In this document: piece by piece, positions 46,839-59,462 of the stretch
How the letters are laid out: each line of letters starts with the position of its first letter
Numbering within the stretch: the first letter of the stretch is position 1
Notes under the pieces: generated by a model
What the model was told of the DNA's origin: nothing
The model's input: the letters and a program-made list of their open reading frames with translations, nothing else
The model's database searches: none
Origin: Albifimbria verrucaria
Lineage: Eukaryota; Ascomycota; Sordariomycetes; Hypocreales; Stachybotryaceae
Direction of reading: 5' to 3'
DNA: 64,000 nucleotides
Assembly: GCA_020081605.1 (NCBI GenBank)
Contig: JAHREC010000018.1
Coordinates: forward strand, 3,100,001-3,164,000
Program-made: the position numbers and the translations under genes

Positions 46839-47932
46839 ATGCCTCAAGTTCTAGGAAAGGAAGTGAGTCCGATTGGGCTCGGCCTCATGGGTACGTCTAT
46901 CAATTCTGGCCCGTGTGATGAAATGCATAGAATCTCACCCCTTTCCAGGTCTCTCATGGCGGGTTAGCCCACCACCTCTAGAGGAAGCTATTGCTACATT
47001 GAGGGCTGCCGCGGAGGCTGGTTCCAACTTTTGGAATGGCGCCGAGTTCTACGGAACCCCAGAGTACAACACAATGACGATTGTCAAGGCTTACTTCGAA
47101 AAGTACCCAGAAGACGCTGACAGGATCACCTTGCTCATCAAGGGGCTGCCAATCTCACTACCATGGCACCCGACGGGTCGCCAGACTTTGTTCGCAGATC
47201 CATCGATAATATCCTCCAGCAACTCGGGGAGTGAAGACGTTGGATGTCTTTGTGATTGCAAGACGAGACCGCAATACTTCTTTCCAGACAACACTCGAGG
47301 TCATCAAGAAGGAATACATCGATACCGGAAAGATAGGTGGCGTGGCGCTGTCCGAATGTCGCGCAGAAACTATTCACGAAGCAAGTAAATACGTCAATGT
47401 TGCTGCTGTTGAAGTCGAGCTCAGCATGTTTTCGCCAGATGTTCTGAAGAACGGTGTTGCTGCGGCTTGTGCAGAGTACAACATCCCAATTGTGGCATAC
47501 TCTCCCATAGGCAGAGGGGTAGGTCGCATTTACAGAGTGGAAGAATCATTACTGACGGTCACTACAGGTCCTTACAGGTAACTTCAACAACAATTCAGAC
47601 TTTGTAGGTCGTGGAAGACTGGCGTCTTTCCCCGCCTTCAGCAGGAGGCTTTGGAGCACAATGTGAAGTTGTTCAAGGAGATCAAGCCACTGGCAGAGAA
47701 GAAGGGATGCACCCCAGCGCAATTTGCCCTTGCCTGGGTGCGAGGCCTGAGCAATCGACCAGGAGTGCCAACCATCATTCCCATCCCTGGAGCTTCGGCG
47801 CCTTCTCGTGCCAAGGAAAACTCCAAGATCATTGAGCTAAGCGAGGAGGAAATCAACATTGTCAATGAGATTGTGGACAATTTTGAGCCAAAGGGTTCGC
47901 GCTACCCCGTCGGTGCTCATATTGAGACATAG
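46839..47932 (+). CDS. plr1: aldo/keto reductase, pyridoxal reductase (Plr1) type
   Basis: NADPH-dependent aldo/keto reductase of the pyridoxine 4-dehydrogenase/pyridoxal reductase group, a cytosolic TIM barrel acting on vitamin B6 aldehydes. Introns 46891-46948 and 47519-47567. The N-terminus MPQVLGKEVSPIGLGLMGLS and the segment NFWNGAEFYGTPEYN carry the active-site Tyr. SIDNILQQLG, IDTGKIGGVALSECRAETIH, VAVEVELSMFS, NIPIVAYSPIGRG and PTIIPIPGA (cofactor loop) follow in the usual order. The frame breaks at G runs 47142-47145 and 47226-47229 (one G missing each) and twice between 47600 and 47630. Bridged length is about 330 aa, as expected. The usual catalytic Asp of the reductase family appears as Asn in this subgroup. 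Related dehydrogenases remain possible. Confidence 0.85.
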
Positions 47933-48564
47933 GTCTAGCTGTTCTCATGTTAGATAAGAACTCATGAAGGTGAAAGCAGTGTATGCATTATAATAGAGGA
48001 GCAGAAATTCGAAGTATCAGGAAGAAGTTATCCACAGAGGCCCGTGAGGGCTTCAGAATTGCAGAATTCATAAAATATGAATGCATCATGATGTGCGTGA
48101 AAGAGAAAAGGCAAAAGGCAGCTTCGGGAATAGCAAACTTACCAATGGCTTGTTTTCAGAGTCATCCCATGGGATGCATGGCTAGGTTACCAGTTAGAGA
48201 AGTAAAAAGTTCGTCGTCAAGTTCGCAGAAATTTATTGCACTGTCAACACGTGACTGTACTACAGGGTAATGTAATTGAGGAAATGGGTCCTGGCATGGA
48301 GCCATTCACAATAGCTTGAACCCACAAGGAGGCGGCAGCGGTTTGTAAACATGCGACTGTAGGTCCACTCGATTCATAATAAATCGTGTGTAGCTTATGA
48401 TTTACAGATCTTTAAAGGGTTGGAATATGGCCCAATGGTTCTTGATTGTCTTCAATATCTACTAGACTTTAGGGGTATACAAGCTCCAGCTTCACCAACA
48501 AATCACCGAGTATGAATGATTGTACAAGGACGGTATGCGTGTGCCATGGCTAACGCGAGAATCC
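47933..48564. other. convergent 3' spacer
   Basis: 632 bp AT-rich stretch between the 3' ends of the reductase (plus) and dynein intermediate chain (minus) genes. No gene seen. Confidence 0.5.
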
Positions 48565-50696
48565 TTATGCAATAACCGCACCACTCAACCCAACTGCTTC
48601 GACTCGGTTTACGAGCTTTTTCACGTTCGTCCAGTCCTCGCTCTTGAGGCCTTCCTTGCCACCCAGGCCACTGGCTACCTCAAATACGGTCAGAGAACCG
48701 TTGATGCCGCCCGTTGCCAGGCGCTTGCCCTCGTTTGGCTCCCATGACACCTTGTTTAGGCTCTTGGAGAGCATAGTTCGGCCATCTGGCCGAGCGCTTG
48801 GTGAGATCCGTGAAACAGGCTCCTCGGTCTCCACAGCGATATCCCATAGCTCCAGCCACCCAGCACCGTCAACAAGAGCGAAGACGCTCGGCTTGACCGG
48901 TGACCACTTGGCATCATATACGACATCCTCGCGGACGAAGTCGATCAGTGGTGTGATGCTACCATCGCCTGCTCCAATAGTCGACGTAGCTGCTGGCGCA
49001 CGAACTTTCCATAGCTTGACGCTCCAGTCCAAAGACGATGATATGACGAGATCACCCAAGTCAACCGGTCCTCTCGCCGGGTGAAAGTCAACCGACATGA
49101 CAGGAGCAGTATGTCCTCGGTAGCTGATCTTCTTGTCGACACCAGCCTTGGCTCCAGCACGGTCGTATCGATGGCAGGGGAAGATGGTGCCCTCCTCACT
49201 ACCAACCAAGAAGAATGTTGGATCGGTTTGCGGGAAGGAAACGCATGTTGGGCTAACATCCTCAACTGCAACCTTTGCCTGTGTGGGGTTCTTCAGTTCC
49301 AGAAGCTCCTGCGGTTGAGCAAAAACATCCATGCTCCAACCGCAGACGACACCATCAGTTGAGCAGGAGATAATGTTGTTCGCGTTCTGCGTGCCGACAA
49401 TATCAACACTATAGATGGGGTGTGCGTGCCCAAACCCGGTAAGCGGGGTCTTTTGGACTGGCGCAGCCTTTGCTCTGGTATCCCATAATAAGACTTGCCC
49501 ACTGTATGATCCTCCGACGATTAAATTAGGGTGGTAGGGTGAGAATTTGGCGGTGAGAACATCTGATTGAGCCGTGAAGACGTACTCTGGACGATCATGC
49601 ATGTGCAGATTCCAGACTTGGACCAGGCCGTCGGGTTCGTGGGGTGCAGTTGGGTTCTTGGTGTACGAGGCGAGAAGTAGTTCGCTAAACTTGGGGAGAA
49701 GTCGATGCCGCTGATCATACGTTTTTAGACCAACGATCATCAAAGAACTGTGCAACCTCCTTCACCCTGTGCTTGCCTCGTCCACCGGTGTTCCCACTCT
49801 CTTCATCCTCATCATCGTGGTCTTGACCTTGTAGTGCGTAGTCCGTTAGGATGTCATATGTTTCTTGTTCCAGCGCCCTTTCAATGACCTTTGTTGACTT
49901 GTCAAGGAAATCCACAAAGTCGTCGGAATGAGTGACTGCTTCCAACTCCTCCACGGTGAGTTCGCGAAGTGGAAAGTTGAGTGCTGATGAGGTCTTGACA
50001 TTATCTGCGCCGTGTGATAGTGATTCTCCGGCGGCCCTAAGCTCTTCCTCGACTTCTGCTCTGATCTTCTGCCTCAGCTCTTCCTCCCGATCTCGCTCTC
50101 TCCTGCTCAGCCGCTTGCTGGGCGTGGAGGTGGTTCCGGGTATGTCATCGATATCTGACAGTGTTGACTGGGCGCGCGGCCGTGGGGGACATCCATGGCT
50201 CTGTTGTCTGGACACCTTTGCTGTATGAGAAAACCTCCTTAACCGGCGACGGAGGGCACTCGTAAACCGTTGTCAAGGGTACGGCGGTAAGCTTCGGCGG
50301 TTGTTGAGGCGATACTTGCGCTGGCTGTGCAGCAGCATCTGAGGTGTCGTTGCTGAGCTCGCCGGCGCTTAGAACACTGTTTGGTCTGCTGCCGCGATGG
50401 GCGGGTGACGCTGCACCCCCGTGGTTGTTGACCCGGGTCTGCTGTCGCCGATCAAGTCATTGATAAGCAGTTCGATCTTCCGGCGGTTATCTTCGCGACC
50501 GGGACTCGACGATCCAAGCTGTGGGTGAAGACAGAGGTTAGCTCAGGGTGCTTTGCGGTGGAAGAGAGACACCAACTTCGCTAGGGCCTACGGAGACACG
50601 ACCAGTCGTTGTCTGGGTGGCTCGAAGCTCTCTCTGCCGCTTAAGCTCCGCAAGCTTTGCCCTCTTTGCGAGGATTTCTTCTCGGCGTTGTTGCAT
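48565..50696 (-). CDS. nudI: cytoplasmic dynein 1 intermediate chain
   Basis: Dynein subunit that links the heavy chain to light chains and dynactin, needed for nuclear migration in hyphae. The N-terminus MQQRREEILAKRAKLAELKR is the charged helix that binds dynactin p150. A disordered linker with SYSKGVQTTEPW (light-chain region) and a Glu/Arg-rich helix (RRERDREEELRQKIRAEVEE) follow. Then FPLRELTVEELEAVTHSDDF and the C-terminal WD40 propeller: PDGLVQVWNLHMHDRPEYVF, GGSYSGQVLLWDTR, IISCSTDGVVCGW, CHRYDRAGAKAGVDKKISYR, SSSLDWSVKLWKVR, LATGGINGSLTVFEV. One intron, 50519-50576. Frame breaks at CCCC-equivalent 49693-49696, A5-equivalent 49722-49726, an extra base at 50184-50188, and near 50445. 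Bridged length is about 690 aa, normal for fungi. Confidence 0.92.
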
Positions 50697-51770
50697 TATG
50701 GGTTGATCTGGTGTCCCATTGCGGGACGGTTCTGGCTATCGTGGGTCGGGCACTCGACGCGACAGATGATGTCTGCGCAATATGTGAATCGATACGGCTT
50801 GGCGAAGGATGATTTCGGTGCAGAGTATTAGATGGACTTAGGACACGGTAAAGAGCCTCAATGGGTGGGTTGCGAAACGAGAAGTTCTCTACATGAAAGA
50901 AAGGTGCACGCCCAAGAAAGATGCAATCCCGTGTCTCTTCAAGAGACCCTGGAGTGGCAGATGATGTGTGGTTGCGCCTATGCCTGATGGAGCTCTAGCT
51001 GCATTGGTAGAGCATGGGGCAAGTAACTGAATGAATGCTTTTGGCGGTGGGGGTGCTGGCGGTACTTGCACTGGTATCTACACTCTTGACAACTTCGTAC
51101 TTGTACTAGGCGAATCCAATGGAATATCTAAGCACCATGAAGTTTGAGTAGGAATCGAAATCAATGAGATTAAAGGTTTATTCTAGTTGCCTGGTTATAT
51201 TCAATCGAATGAATACGATTCAGAACCAATACTTGCTGCAGATTGTAAGAGAACCATTAGCATTCAAGTTCATTCACTGTTTGATAGCCATGGTAACCGT
51301 CTATGACATCGTTACTCATGCTGTTCATAATTTCGGAGTAGCAACCAGACTTCTAACACCACACACAACAGTATTACACAAAAAGACCGAGTGAAATCTA
51401 TGTACGGATGTACCAACACCAGAAATCTGTAACGATTGAACCGGGACGAACATCTTACACCAAGACGCGAGCCTCCCGGGTAGGCCACCAAACACGTGAC
51501 ACGTCCCAAATGAGCCAGTACCTGGTTAAGGTAAAGCTCCCATTCTTCATCTGAGCTGCTCAGGTGCTGACTACTACTAGCGCCATCCTGGAAAAACTGC
51601 GACTTTTCCCGAGGACATTGTCAATTCTTTACCTGTCGCCCCGGAGTACCAATTCCCTCGAGCCACCAGGACAGGGCCCCAATTGACAGCCATCCTCGAT
51701 CACCGAGTCTCGTCTCAGCCATTCTTTCGACCAGAGTATCTTCTGTGCCGTTACCAGCTCCTCCTACACA
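50697..51770. other. divergent spacer
   Basis: 1.1 kb between the divergent dynein intermediate chain and ATP synthase e genes. AT-rich centre at 51110-51450. No gene seen; it should hold both promoters. Confidence 0.5.
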
Positions 51771-52297
51771 ATGTCGACTACAAATGTACGTGGTTGTCCC
51801 CTTTCCGGCGATGCAGACACGCCCACCACCAGCACCCGACGAAGCACACCAGCATGCCGAGCAATGCTCGGAACCGCACAAGTTGAGATTGCGCATAGGC
51901 AATGAGACTAATTGGCTTGATTCCAGGTTCTCCGGTGGTCAGCCCTGGCCGTGGGCATCTTCTATGGATTCTCCCACCAGCGAACCATCACTGCTTCCCA
52001 GAGGGCTGAGCACGAGCGCCACGAGTACGAGAGCAAGCAGAAGTTGATCAACCAGGCCAAGGCGGAGTATGCGAAGCTCAAGAACCCGGCACAGGCGTCG
52101 GCCGATGATGGTACGACCTCCCGTTGTTTAGTCCCGCAGCGTCGCGCCAGACCCTACGTCCCAGGCGCAATGCCCGAGATATATCTCGCAGCACCCATGA
52201 CCACAGGCTAACATGTATCAAAGGCACCACCGACCCCTCCAACCCCAACTTCGACCTCGAGAAGCTGCTGCTGAAGGTGGCCAAGGAGAGCCCTTGA
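51771..52297 (+). CDS. TIM11: mitochondrial F1Fo ATP synthase subunit e
   Basis: Small inner-membrane subunit of ATP synthase required for dimer formation and cristae shape. Three exons (51771-51785, 51927-52110, 52224-52297), introns of 141 and 113 nt, 90 aa. MSTTN is followed by a single membrane helix VLRWSALAVGIFYGFSHQ containing the GxxxG-type dimer motif region (the family usually has GxxxG; here G-I-F-Y-G), then a charged helix (ERHEYESKQKLINQAKAEYA) and a tail ending KVAKESP. The very short first exon of five codons is easily missed. The frame is intact. Yeast Tim11/Atp21 is 96 aa. Confidence 0.9.
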
Positions 52298-53161
52298 TTT
52301 GACTAAGACGGAGAAGAGGTTGAGCACTGATGGGAGCATGATACGAAAATCCGGCAGGGGATGACACAATTCGTCCTCAATGGAACCCAACGGTTTCCCT
52401 GAGGAATGCCATGGGCCTCAAATAATGGCAGAGTCGGTGTATGATTGAGACTACACGTGGCGCTATTGCATAGAAATTTCCTTTCCAAGTGTACAGGTGT
52501 AAAAATACACACAATTAGACAAGGTTGTCGAAAGCACGACTGGGACCAGAGGGTGATAGTGATGTTCTTGCATGTTATTATGCCATCTGGCTGTGTAGTT
52601 GGCGACCTTCAACAGGAGCGATGACTGCTGTTGATGAGCTATAAACATGAGACCCGGAAGCGATTGTTCATATCTGAAGCTTCAGAGGAGCCCTGACTAC
52701 ATAGAAGGCTACGAATTGGATGCGTGCACTATGCCTCTCACATAATGGGCTTGATATAACGACCTTACGGCAATACATGATAACACAATGCCATTCGAGC
52801 TACATATCATACATACATTTTATAGAATCGTAGCGTCACCCAATTTCAGAGCTAGAGCAAACTCCACGATTGACGATGGGGAGCAGGAGAACGCCGGCTA
52901 AAGCTGGGACACAGGCTCCCGCTTGTACCCACCTGCTCAGGAGACCACCAGGTAGGCCTGTTTGGCCACGGTAGCAAAGGTAGCCGCAGGAGAGGAGGTA
53001 CCTGCACGCAAACACGGAACACGCACACGCACGCCCACCCCACACGTTGCACCCCTGTAGCAATGGCATAAGCTCCAAGCTGTCCTTAGTTGTTCTGGGG
53101 CTGTCGAGAACCTCCATCAAACCCACGAGGGCCGTCAGGAAAAGCGACAATCGTGGCCACC
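52298..53161. other. intergenic spacer
   Basis: 864 bp tandem spacer with no recognisable gene. It should hold the ATP synthase e terminator and the STT3 promoter. Confidence 0.5.
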
Positions 53162-55669
53162 ATGGCTGTCAAGACTAACGATGCCCTCGCCGTGGCGTCC
53201 GGCCAGAGCTCGCGGACTCTGCTGAGGGTTACTATCCTTTGTTTCATCGCCGCCGCTGCAATTGCCAGCCGTCTCTTCTCCGTCATTAGTGAGTTCTACG
53301 CCCATGCATGGCCGGAGTCTTGGAATGCTTGACGGCCTCCGAGCCTCGGACAGGACATCCGGACAGACACTGGGAACACCGGGCTAACAAACCTCATAGG
53401 ATTCGAAAGTATCATCCACGAGTGTCAGTCTACCGCTTCGCGAAACCCAACACCCCTGCCGTGCTGACCATGTTGCAGTTGACCCTTGGTTCAACTTCCG
53501 AGCCACCAAGTATCTCGTTGCGAATGGCTTCTACAAGTTTTGGGACTGGTTCGACGACCGGACATGGCACCCTCTTGGACGAGTCACTGGAGGTACTCTC
53601 TATCCTGGATTGATGGTTACCAGCGGCGTCATCTACCACGCTCTCCGCGCCATTACCATTCCTGTCGACATCCGTAACATCTGTGTCCTCCTTGCGCCGG
53701 CTTGCTCTGGCCTGACGGCCTACGCAGCCTACCTCCTCACGAACGAGATGACGACATCGCCATCTGCCGGTCTCCTGGCCGCAGCATTCATGGGCATCGC
53801 CCTGGTTACATCTCGAGATCCGTGGCTGGTAGCTACGATAACGAGGCCATCGCCATCTTCCTCCTTGTTTTTACCTTCTACCTGTGGATCAAGGCCCTCA
53901 AGCTTGGATCCATGCTCTGGAGTGCCCTTTGTGCGCTCTTTTACGGCTACATGGTGGCATCTTGGGGTGGATACGCCTTCATTACCTGCTTGCTCCCCGT
54001 GCACGCCTTCACTCTTATTTGCATGGGCAGGTACAGCAACAGACTCTACGTCAGCTACACCACCTGGTATGCCCTGGGCACACTGGCCAGCATGCAAATT
54101 CCCTTTGTTGGTTTCCTTCCTGTCAAGACCAGCGAGCATATGCCTGCCCTAGGTTAGTCTACCGACACGCCGCCATTGTACACCCAATCACTGACTCTTC
54201 ATGACAGGAATCTTTGGTTTCTTGCAGCTCATTGCTTTCATTCAATATGTGCGATCTGCCATCTCTGGCCGACAGTTCCAAACCTTCGTTGTCACTTTGC
54301 TCGTCGGAACATTCGGTCTTGGATTGGCCGGGCTTGTTGCCCTGACTTCCATGGGCTACATTGCGCCATGGAGCGGCCGATTCTATTCGCTCTGGGACAC
54401 AGGATATGCCAAGATTCACATTCCTATCATTGCATCAGTTTCTGAGCATCAGCCCACCGCTTGGCCATCGTTCTTCTTCGACTTGAACATGCTCATCTGG
54501 CTGTTCCCAGCCGGTGTCTACCTCTGCTTCCAGGATCTGAGGGATGAGCATGTTTTCGTGGTCGTCTACGCACTCTTCGGCAGCTACTTCGCAGGTGTCA
54601 TGGTTCGTTTGATGCTGACTCTGACGCCCGTTGTTTGCATTGCTGCTGCTATTGCGGCGTCTCAAATTCTCGACACCTACTTGAACGTGGAGAGCCCCCA
54701 GGCTGTTGAGGCCCAGGTCGATGCCCCTGAAAGCCCAGTCAAGAAGAGCAAGGGTGCGCTCAAGTCTACCGACAAGCCGGCTGTCGGAATCTACAGCCAC
54801 GTATCTCGATTCTCGGTAGTGGCCGCCATGACCGTGTATCTTGTGATGTTTGTCAGCCACTGCACTTGGGTCACCTCCAACGCCTACTCTTCTCCATCTG
54901 TCGTGCTGGCTAGCCGCATGCCCGATGGCTCACAGCATATCATCGATGACTACCGTGAGGCCTACCAGTGGCTGCGCCAGAACACCAAGGAGGACGCCAA
55001 GATCATGTCCTGGTGGGATTACGGCTACCAGATCGGTGGCATGGCGGACCGACCTACGCTCGTTGACAACAACACCTGGAACAACACCCACATCGCTACC
55101 GTTGGAAAGGCCATGAGCTCACGGGAGGAAGTTAGCTACCCCATCATGCGACAGCACGAAGTTGACTATGTCCTGGTTGTTTTTGGCGGTCTCCTTGGTT
55201 ACTCTGGAGATGACATCAACAAGTTCTTGTGGATGGTCCGAATTGCCGAGGGTATCTGGCCCGATGAGGTCAAGGAGCGCGAATTCTTCACTTCACGTGG
55301 CGAGTACCGTGTTGACGCCGATGCCACGGAGACGATGAAGAACAGCTTGATGTAAGCTTTTCAACACATGATGACTATGACGTTTATAGCTGACACACAC
55401 TTAGGTACAAGATGTCCTACCACAACTACGCCAGTCTGTTCCCTGCTGGTCAGGCAGCCGACAGAGTCCGTGGTGTCCGTCTTCCCGAGCAGGGCCCTGT
55501 CCTGAACTCGCTCGAGGAAGCCTACACGAGTGAGAACTGGATCATCCGTATCTACAAGGTCAAGGACCTGGACAACATCGGCCGTGACCACTCCTCCGCA
55601 GCTGCATTCGACCGCGGCACGAAGAAGAAGAAGGCCACCAAGAAGAGGGAGCGCGTGTTCTGCGTGTAG
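53162..55669 (+). CDS. STT3: oligosaccharyltransferase catalytic subunit STT3
   Basis: ER-membrane catalytic subunit that transfers the lipid-linked glycan to Asn-X-Ser/Thr. Five exons with introns 53289-53399, 53424-53478, 54153-54207 and 55352-55404; the second exon is only 24 nt. About 744 aa bridged, with many membrane segments in the first 470 residues. Key motifs are [20 protein letters not shown] (first acidic motif of the active site), [11 protein letters not shown] (second acidic motif), [17 protein letters not shown] (external loop), [15 protein letters not shown] (the WWDYG sequon-binding motif) and the DNNTWNNTH stretch that carries the conserved glycosylated Asn. The C-terminus is Lys-rich. 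One missing C at 53800-53802 breaks the frame just before [15 protein letters not shown]. The gene is essential, so the break is probably an assembly error. Confidence 0.96.
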
Positions 55670-56257
55670 ACTAGACGCTCGTATATCACTGCATTGTTGT
55701 GGAGAGGAGACTGTCAACGCTAGCTATGCTGTTTATAGATAGAAGCGGGTTTCCAAAAATGTATACCAAATATATGAGACGAGCTGGGGAGGGTGAACGT
55801 CTGATAAGCCTGACAGTAAGGCAAGCATACAGTTTCTAGTCAATTGAAGGTTTTAAAATTACGAACAAACCGATCATGGCTGTCCTATTCTGATCTTGAA
55901 AGTGTTGCTTGCAATATTTCTGTCGATAACCGTACCTTGGTACATCACCTTGATATGTGTAAGTTAGTACCTTGATACCTGCCTGCCAGCTGCAACAGCT
56001 GCCCATGCCAGATTGCCAGATCCTTAAGCTGAAGAACTTCCATTCATCTCCATTCACCTACCAACCACCCCAACTCACTCCACCTCACCTCACATTGCCT
56101 CATCTCATTATGCTATTCTACCTGTGCCATCGCACCTAACACTCTTTCGACTCATGCCCTACCTACCGTTTGCTCTTCGTCCTCTGTCAACCATTCTCGA
56201 GTGTAAGCAACTCGAGCAGATGCTTCGATAATCTCCTAAACCTCCGGGGTCGCAGTA
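55670..56257. other. intergenic spacer
   Basis: 588 bp tandem spacer. 56080-56115 has CTCACCTCACCTC-like tandem units. It is the likely promoter of the following gene; nothing else is seen. Confidence 0.5.
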
Positions 56258-59200
56258 ATGGGGATTGGTGGCAAGCGTGGTGGTTCGTCTCGCGCCCACG
56301 ACGAGCTAGGAGTTGACCTCCTCAGTGCTTTATTCAACTTGCCCACACGGAATGCTATTGAACGCGCGGAGAGCGAACGCAGACAGTTTGTTACTGTTCG
56401 AGATGGATCCGGCAAAGAGATTAGATACAGGATTTTTCATGAAGATGGCACTGACACCGATTCGTCTTGCTCATCGAGCTCGGGCAAATCATCAGTGTCA
56501 GGTCAGCGCTCTTCACTCTCAGAACTTGATCCTACAAGTTCACCTCCTGGGACCTGGCGTCGCAATCGATCTCGGCTATCGTCTTGGCTTCATCGACACA
56601 AATCAGCAACTGCAACCTCTTGGCAGAAGTCTTTGAAACACAAGAAAGAACCCGCAAAACTTCGCAAAAATCACCGAAATTACTCTAATACCGCCAAGGA
56701 ACGGCCTACTTTCGATATAGGCAAGCGCACTACTGCTACAGTCCTACCGTCCGCTACGTTTCCTGCATACAACAGCACAAATATAAACTCATACGAAAGG
56801 CCTATCATACTGCCCTCTGTATCGCCATCTGGGCCGTCTTTTCATACTCCACTATATCACCATCATGTGATGCCTCTACCACAGTTCCAATATCAACCGA
56901 ACCTAGCTCAGCCTTCAGTTCAGATCCCAATCTTACAGAACCCACCGCCTACCTCAGCTCCTGTTTCTCCAACTACTATACCTGTCTCGGAAGAAGGTCC
57001 TAAGACATCTGCTCAACAGAATAGTGAGGTACAGCCTCCAAAGCAGACTGGTCCTATTCTAACTATTCTTGCTCAAGAGCTTAACCGCATCCAACGGGAT
57101 ATTGACCTCAAGAACGGTCAGTTGGCTGCAAAGTCTACAGATCCAGGGCTAGAAGTAGACTTGCAAAATTTACAGCAGCAGCTTAATGCGACATTGGATG
57201 CCGCGGTAGCAGGGAAATGGGACAATGGTAGCAAGAAGAAGTGCTGTGAGCCTGATCCCTCAACTTCAACCGCGCCTAGCAACACTAGTTCCACCCCAGA
57301 GAACAAAGGAGGACCAACACCCCGAGTAGTCGATCAACCGAAGGAGACACGAGTCCGAAACTAGAAGGGAAGACAAAGACGACTCGATCAGCAGGCCCAG
57401 TGCTCCGTCACCATTGCTCTGAATGCGGAACCGTCCGATCAGCTAGATATCATGCAAAACATTCAATTTCTTTGGACAAGAAAACTGTTCCAAACTATTG
57501 CCGTAACTGTCGAAAAAGACGACTGGATAATACCGCCCCCAGGTTCGTCACCACTATTGCTTTGGTTGCGGTCGATTTAGATCTAAGACGTACCACCGCA
57601 CAAACCCTGCCCCGAACGGTTCAGCTCCTCTCCCCAACTATTGCCGAAAATGTGCACATGAGCTATTGCATTCGAATGATGGTTTGATCAAGCCCGCATC
57701 AGGAAGCGTATGTCCGGCAATGCTCAATATTACGTGCAATTGCTAACTGTGAACAGGAACACCAGGGCACAGTTGATGATGAAAGAACTAACCTTTCCGC
57801 GATAACCAATAGTATATCCTCTTCAACCAAGTCAAACAGAGATCCCTCACTCTGTCACTTCCATCATTTATTGAAGCGGTAGAGGATACGGGCTCCGTGG
57901 AGCAACATGAGCAGAGCAGCCATAGCCAGCAGCTTTCAGAAACGGACCATCAAAGATCAAGTGCCGAACGCATCTCCAGCGAAGATTCACCTACAACATA
58001 TCTCCCTGAAAGACGCTTGGGATCAGCTGAGCGAAGAGCACAGAGAGTCCCTGTCATCAGTCCTCACAATCGCCCCATGTCAGGGCTGGAAGAGTATCTA
58101 TACAAAAACCTTACGTAGAAGAGGTGTTTTCACTCCGTAAGACTCCTTCGCACAGCATTCACCCGGAGGTGCAAGAAAAGGACGAGAGCGATTTGTGGGC
58201 AACATATACTGAGAAGAAATCTGCTGGTGGTCAAAAGTGGAGAGGAGAGGCTGCAGAGCTGTATGCTAAGGATTCGGGAGTACATCCTCGTCAGACAACA
58301 CCGCGCTCAAGTGACTCTAATTCTGAGCCTCGTGTTAAGATCAATGACCCTATACATGAGCGTAGCCATGTTATAGAAAGCCCTAAAACCACAATACACC
58401 CTTCTACCCCAGGTGAAGAAAGATCGAGGGGTAACGTGTACAACACGGCCGAGGAAGTGAAAATGGACCACGAGAAGTCGACACCTCGCTATTCAAGAGG
58501 AGCATTTAGCAGACAGAGTGGTCAGATTGAGCTTGATGGGCCTGGCGACTGGCCTCATCCAACACCATCTACATTCTCTAGAAACGCCAAACGGCCATTC
58601 CCGAGACGCAAGACACCCAACAATGGTCATGATGAACAAACAGACTACAGCAATGTATTCTTTGCTCGAGACGAGGCCTATCGAGGTAGCTTTGTCCCCA
58701 ATGACAGTATGTTTGGTGGAACCAAGCATGATGAAATGGGCGATGGTGATGGTGTTATGGGTTCCCAAACTTGTGATTTTGATCACAACGGGGCTCCAAA
58801 GCCGGCCAGCAATCCTTAGCAGCGATGTGGCTTAGGCAAGGGCCATGATTTACCAGAGACTCGATCCTTTCGACCTCCTTTTGCTACTAGGTCTGTTTTC
58901 GCTGGGCTTAGTAGGTCTAATGAGGCAGCTGAACAATCGACAGTCGACGACGAGGCTTCACACTTCAGTAGCTACAGTGATAATTACCAACCAGGCAGAA
59001 ACCTTTACTATCAACCTCGACGGTCTTCTTCCTCATTCCGCGACACTTATAGACCAAGCAAGCGTACATGGCACGGGACGAGCTATTGGGAGGAACATCA
59101 AACTTACAAGAACCATGGGATGAAGCAGGAAGATCTGATTCCAGAACCGATCATAGAGGAACCTTCCTCTACAGCTAGCTCACCCGTTCAGCAGACTTTG

Positions 59201-59462
59201 TTGCTTGGTGGGCCTTCACTACTTCCCTAACTCGTGCATTGCTGACCAAGTTTATTTCGCAGAGTTTCAAGAAGAGCCAACTGTTTGCCGCTCACCACCT
59301 TTCTCGGAGCAATCAGATGGAATTGAAATCGAAGACGTTACATCGGTGTAAGTACAAGCGACATATCACGTTAAGCCCATTTGAACACATGCTGAAACTC
59401 CCAGAACAGTGTGTGATAAAACCCAGTGTCATGAGAGCTCGGAGATCAAGGGCTTGGGATGA
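56258..59462 (+). CDS. long uncharacterised protein with tandem cysteine modules, frame broken by indels
   Basis: Not a named family. My model joins coding stretches over 3.2 kb (about 1000 aa) with introns 57708-57756, 59208-59262 and 59348-59404. The N-terminus has an ordered segment (DELGVDLLSALFNLPTRNAI, then QFVTVRDGSGKEIRYRIFHE), then Ser/Pro/Gln-rich sequence and a helix (ILAQELNRIQRDIDLKNGQL). Two adjacent cysteine modules follow. Module A (about 57406-57520) reads HHCSECGTVRSARYH then NYCRNCRKR. Module B (about 57555-57660) reads HHYCFGCGRFRSKTYH then NYCRKC. Each has CxxCG, YH and NYCRxC, as in a zinc ribbon. The rest is charged and Arg/Ser/Tyr-rich, with no known domain. Frame changes near 57330, 57535-57541, 57850, 58110 and around 58795-58840. 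Exon joins in the last third are tentative. Function unknown; zinc-dependent RNA or protein binding is only a guess. Confidence 0.6.
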
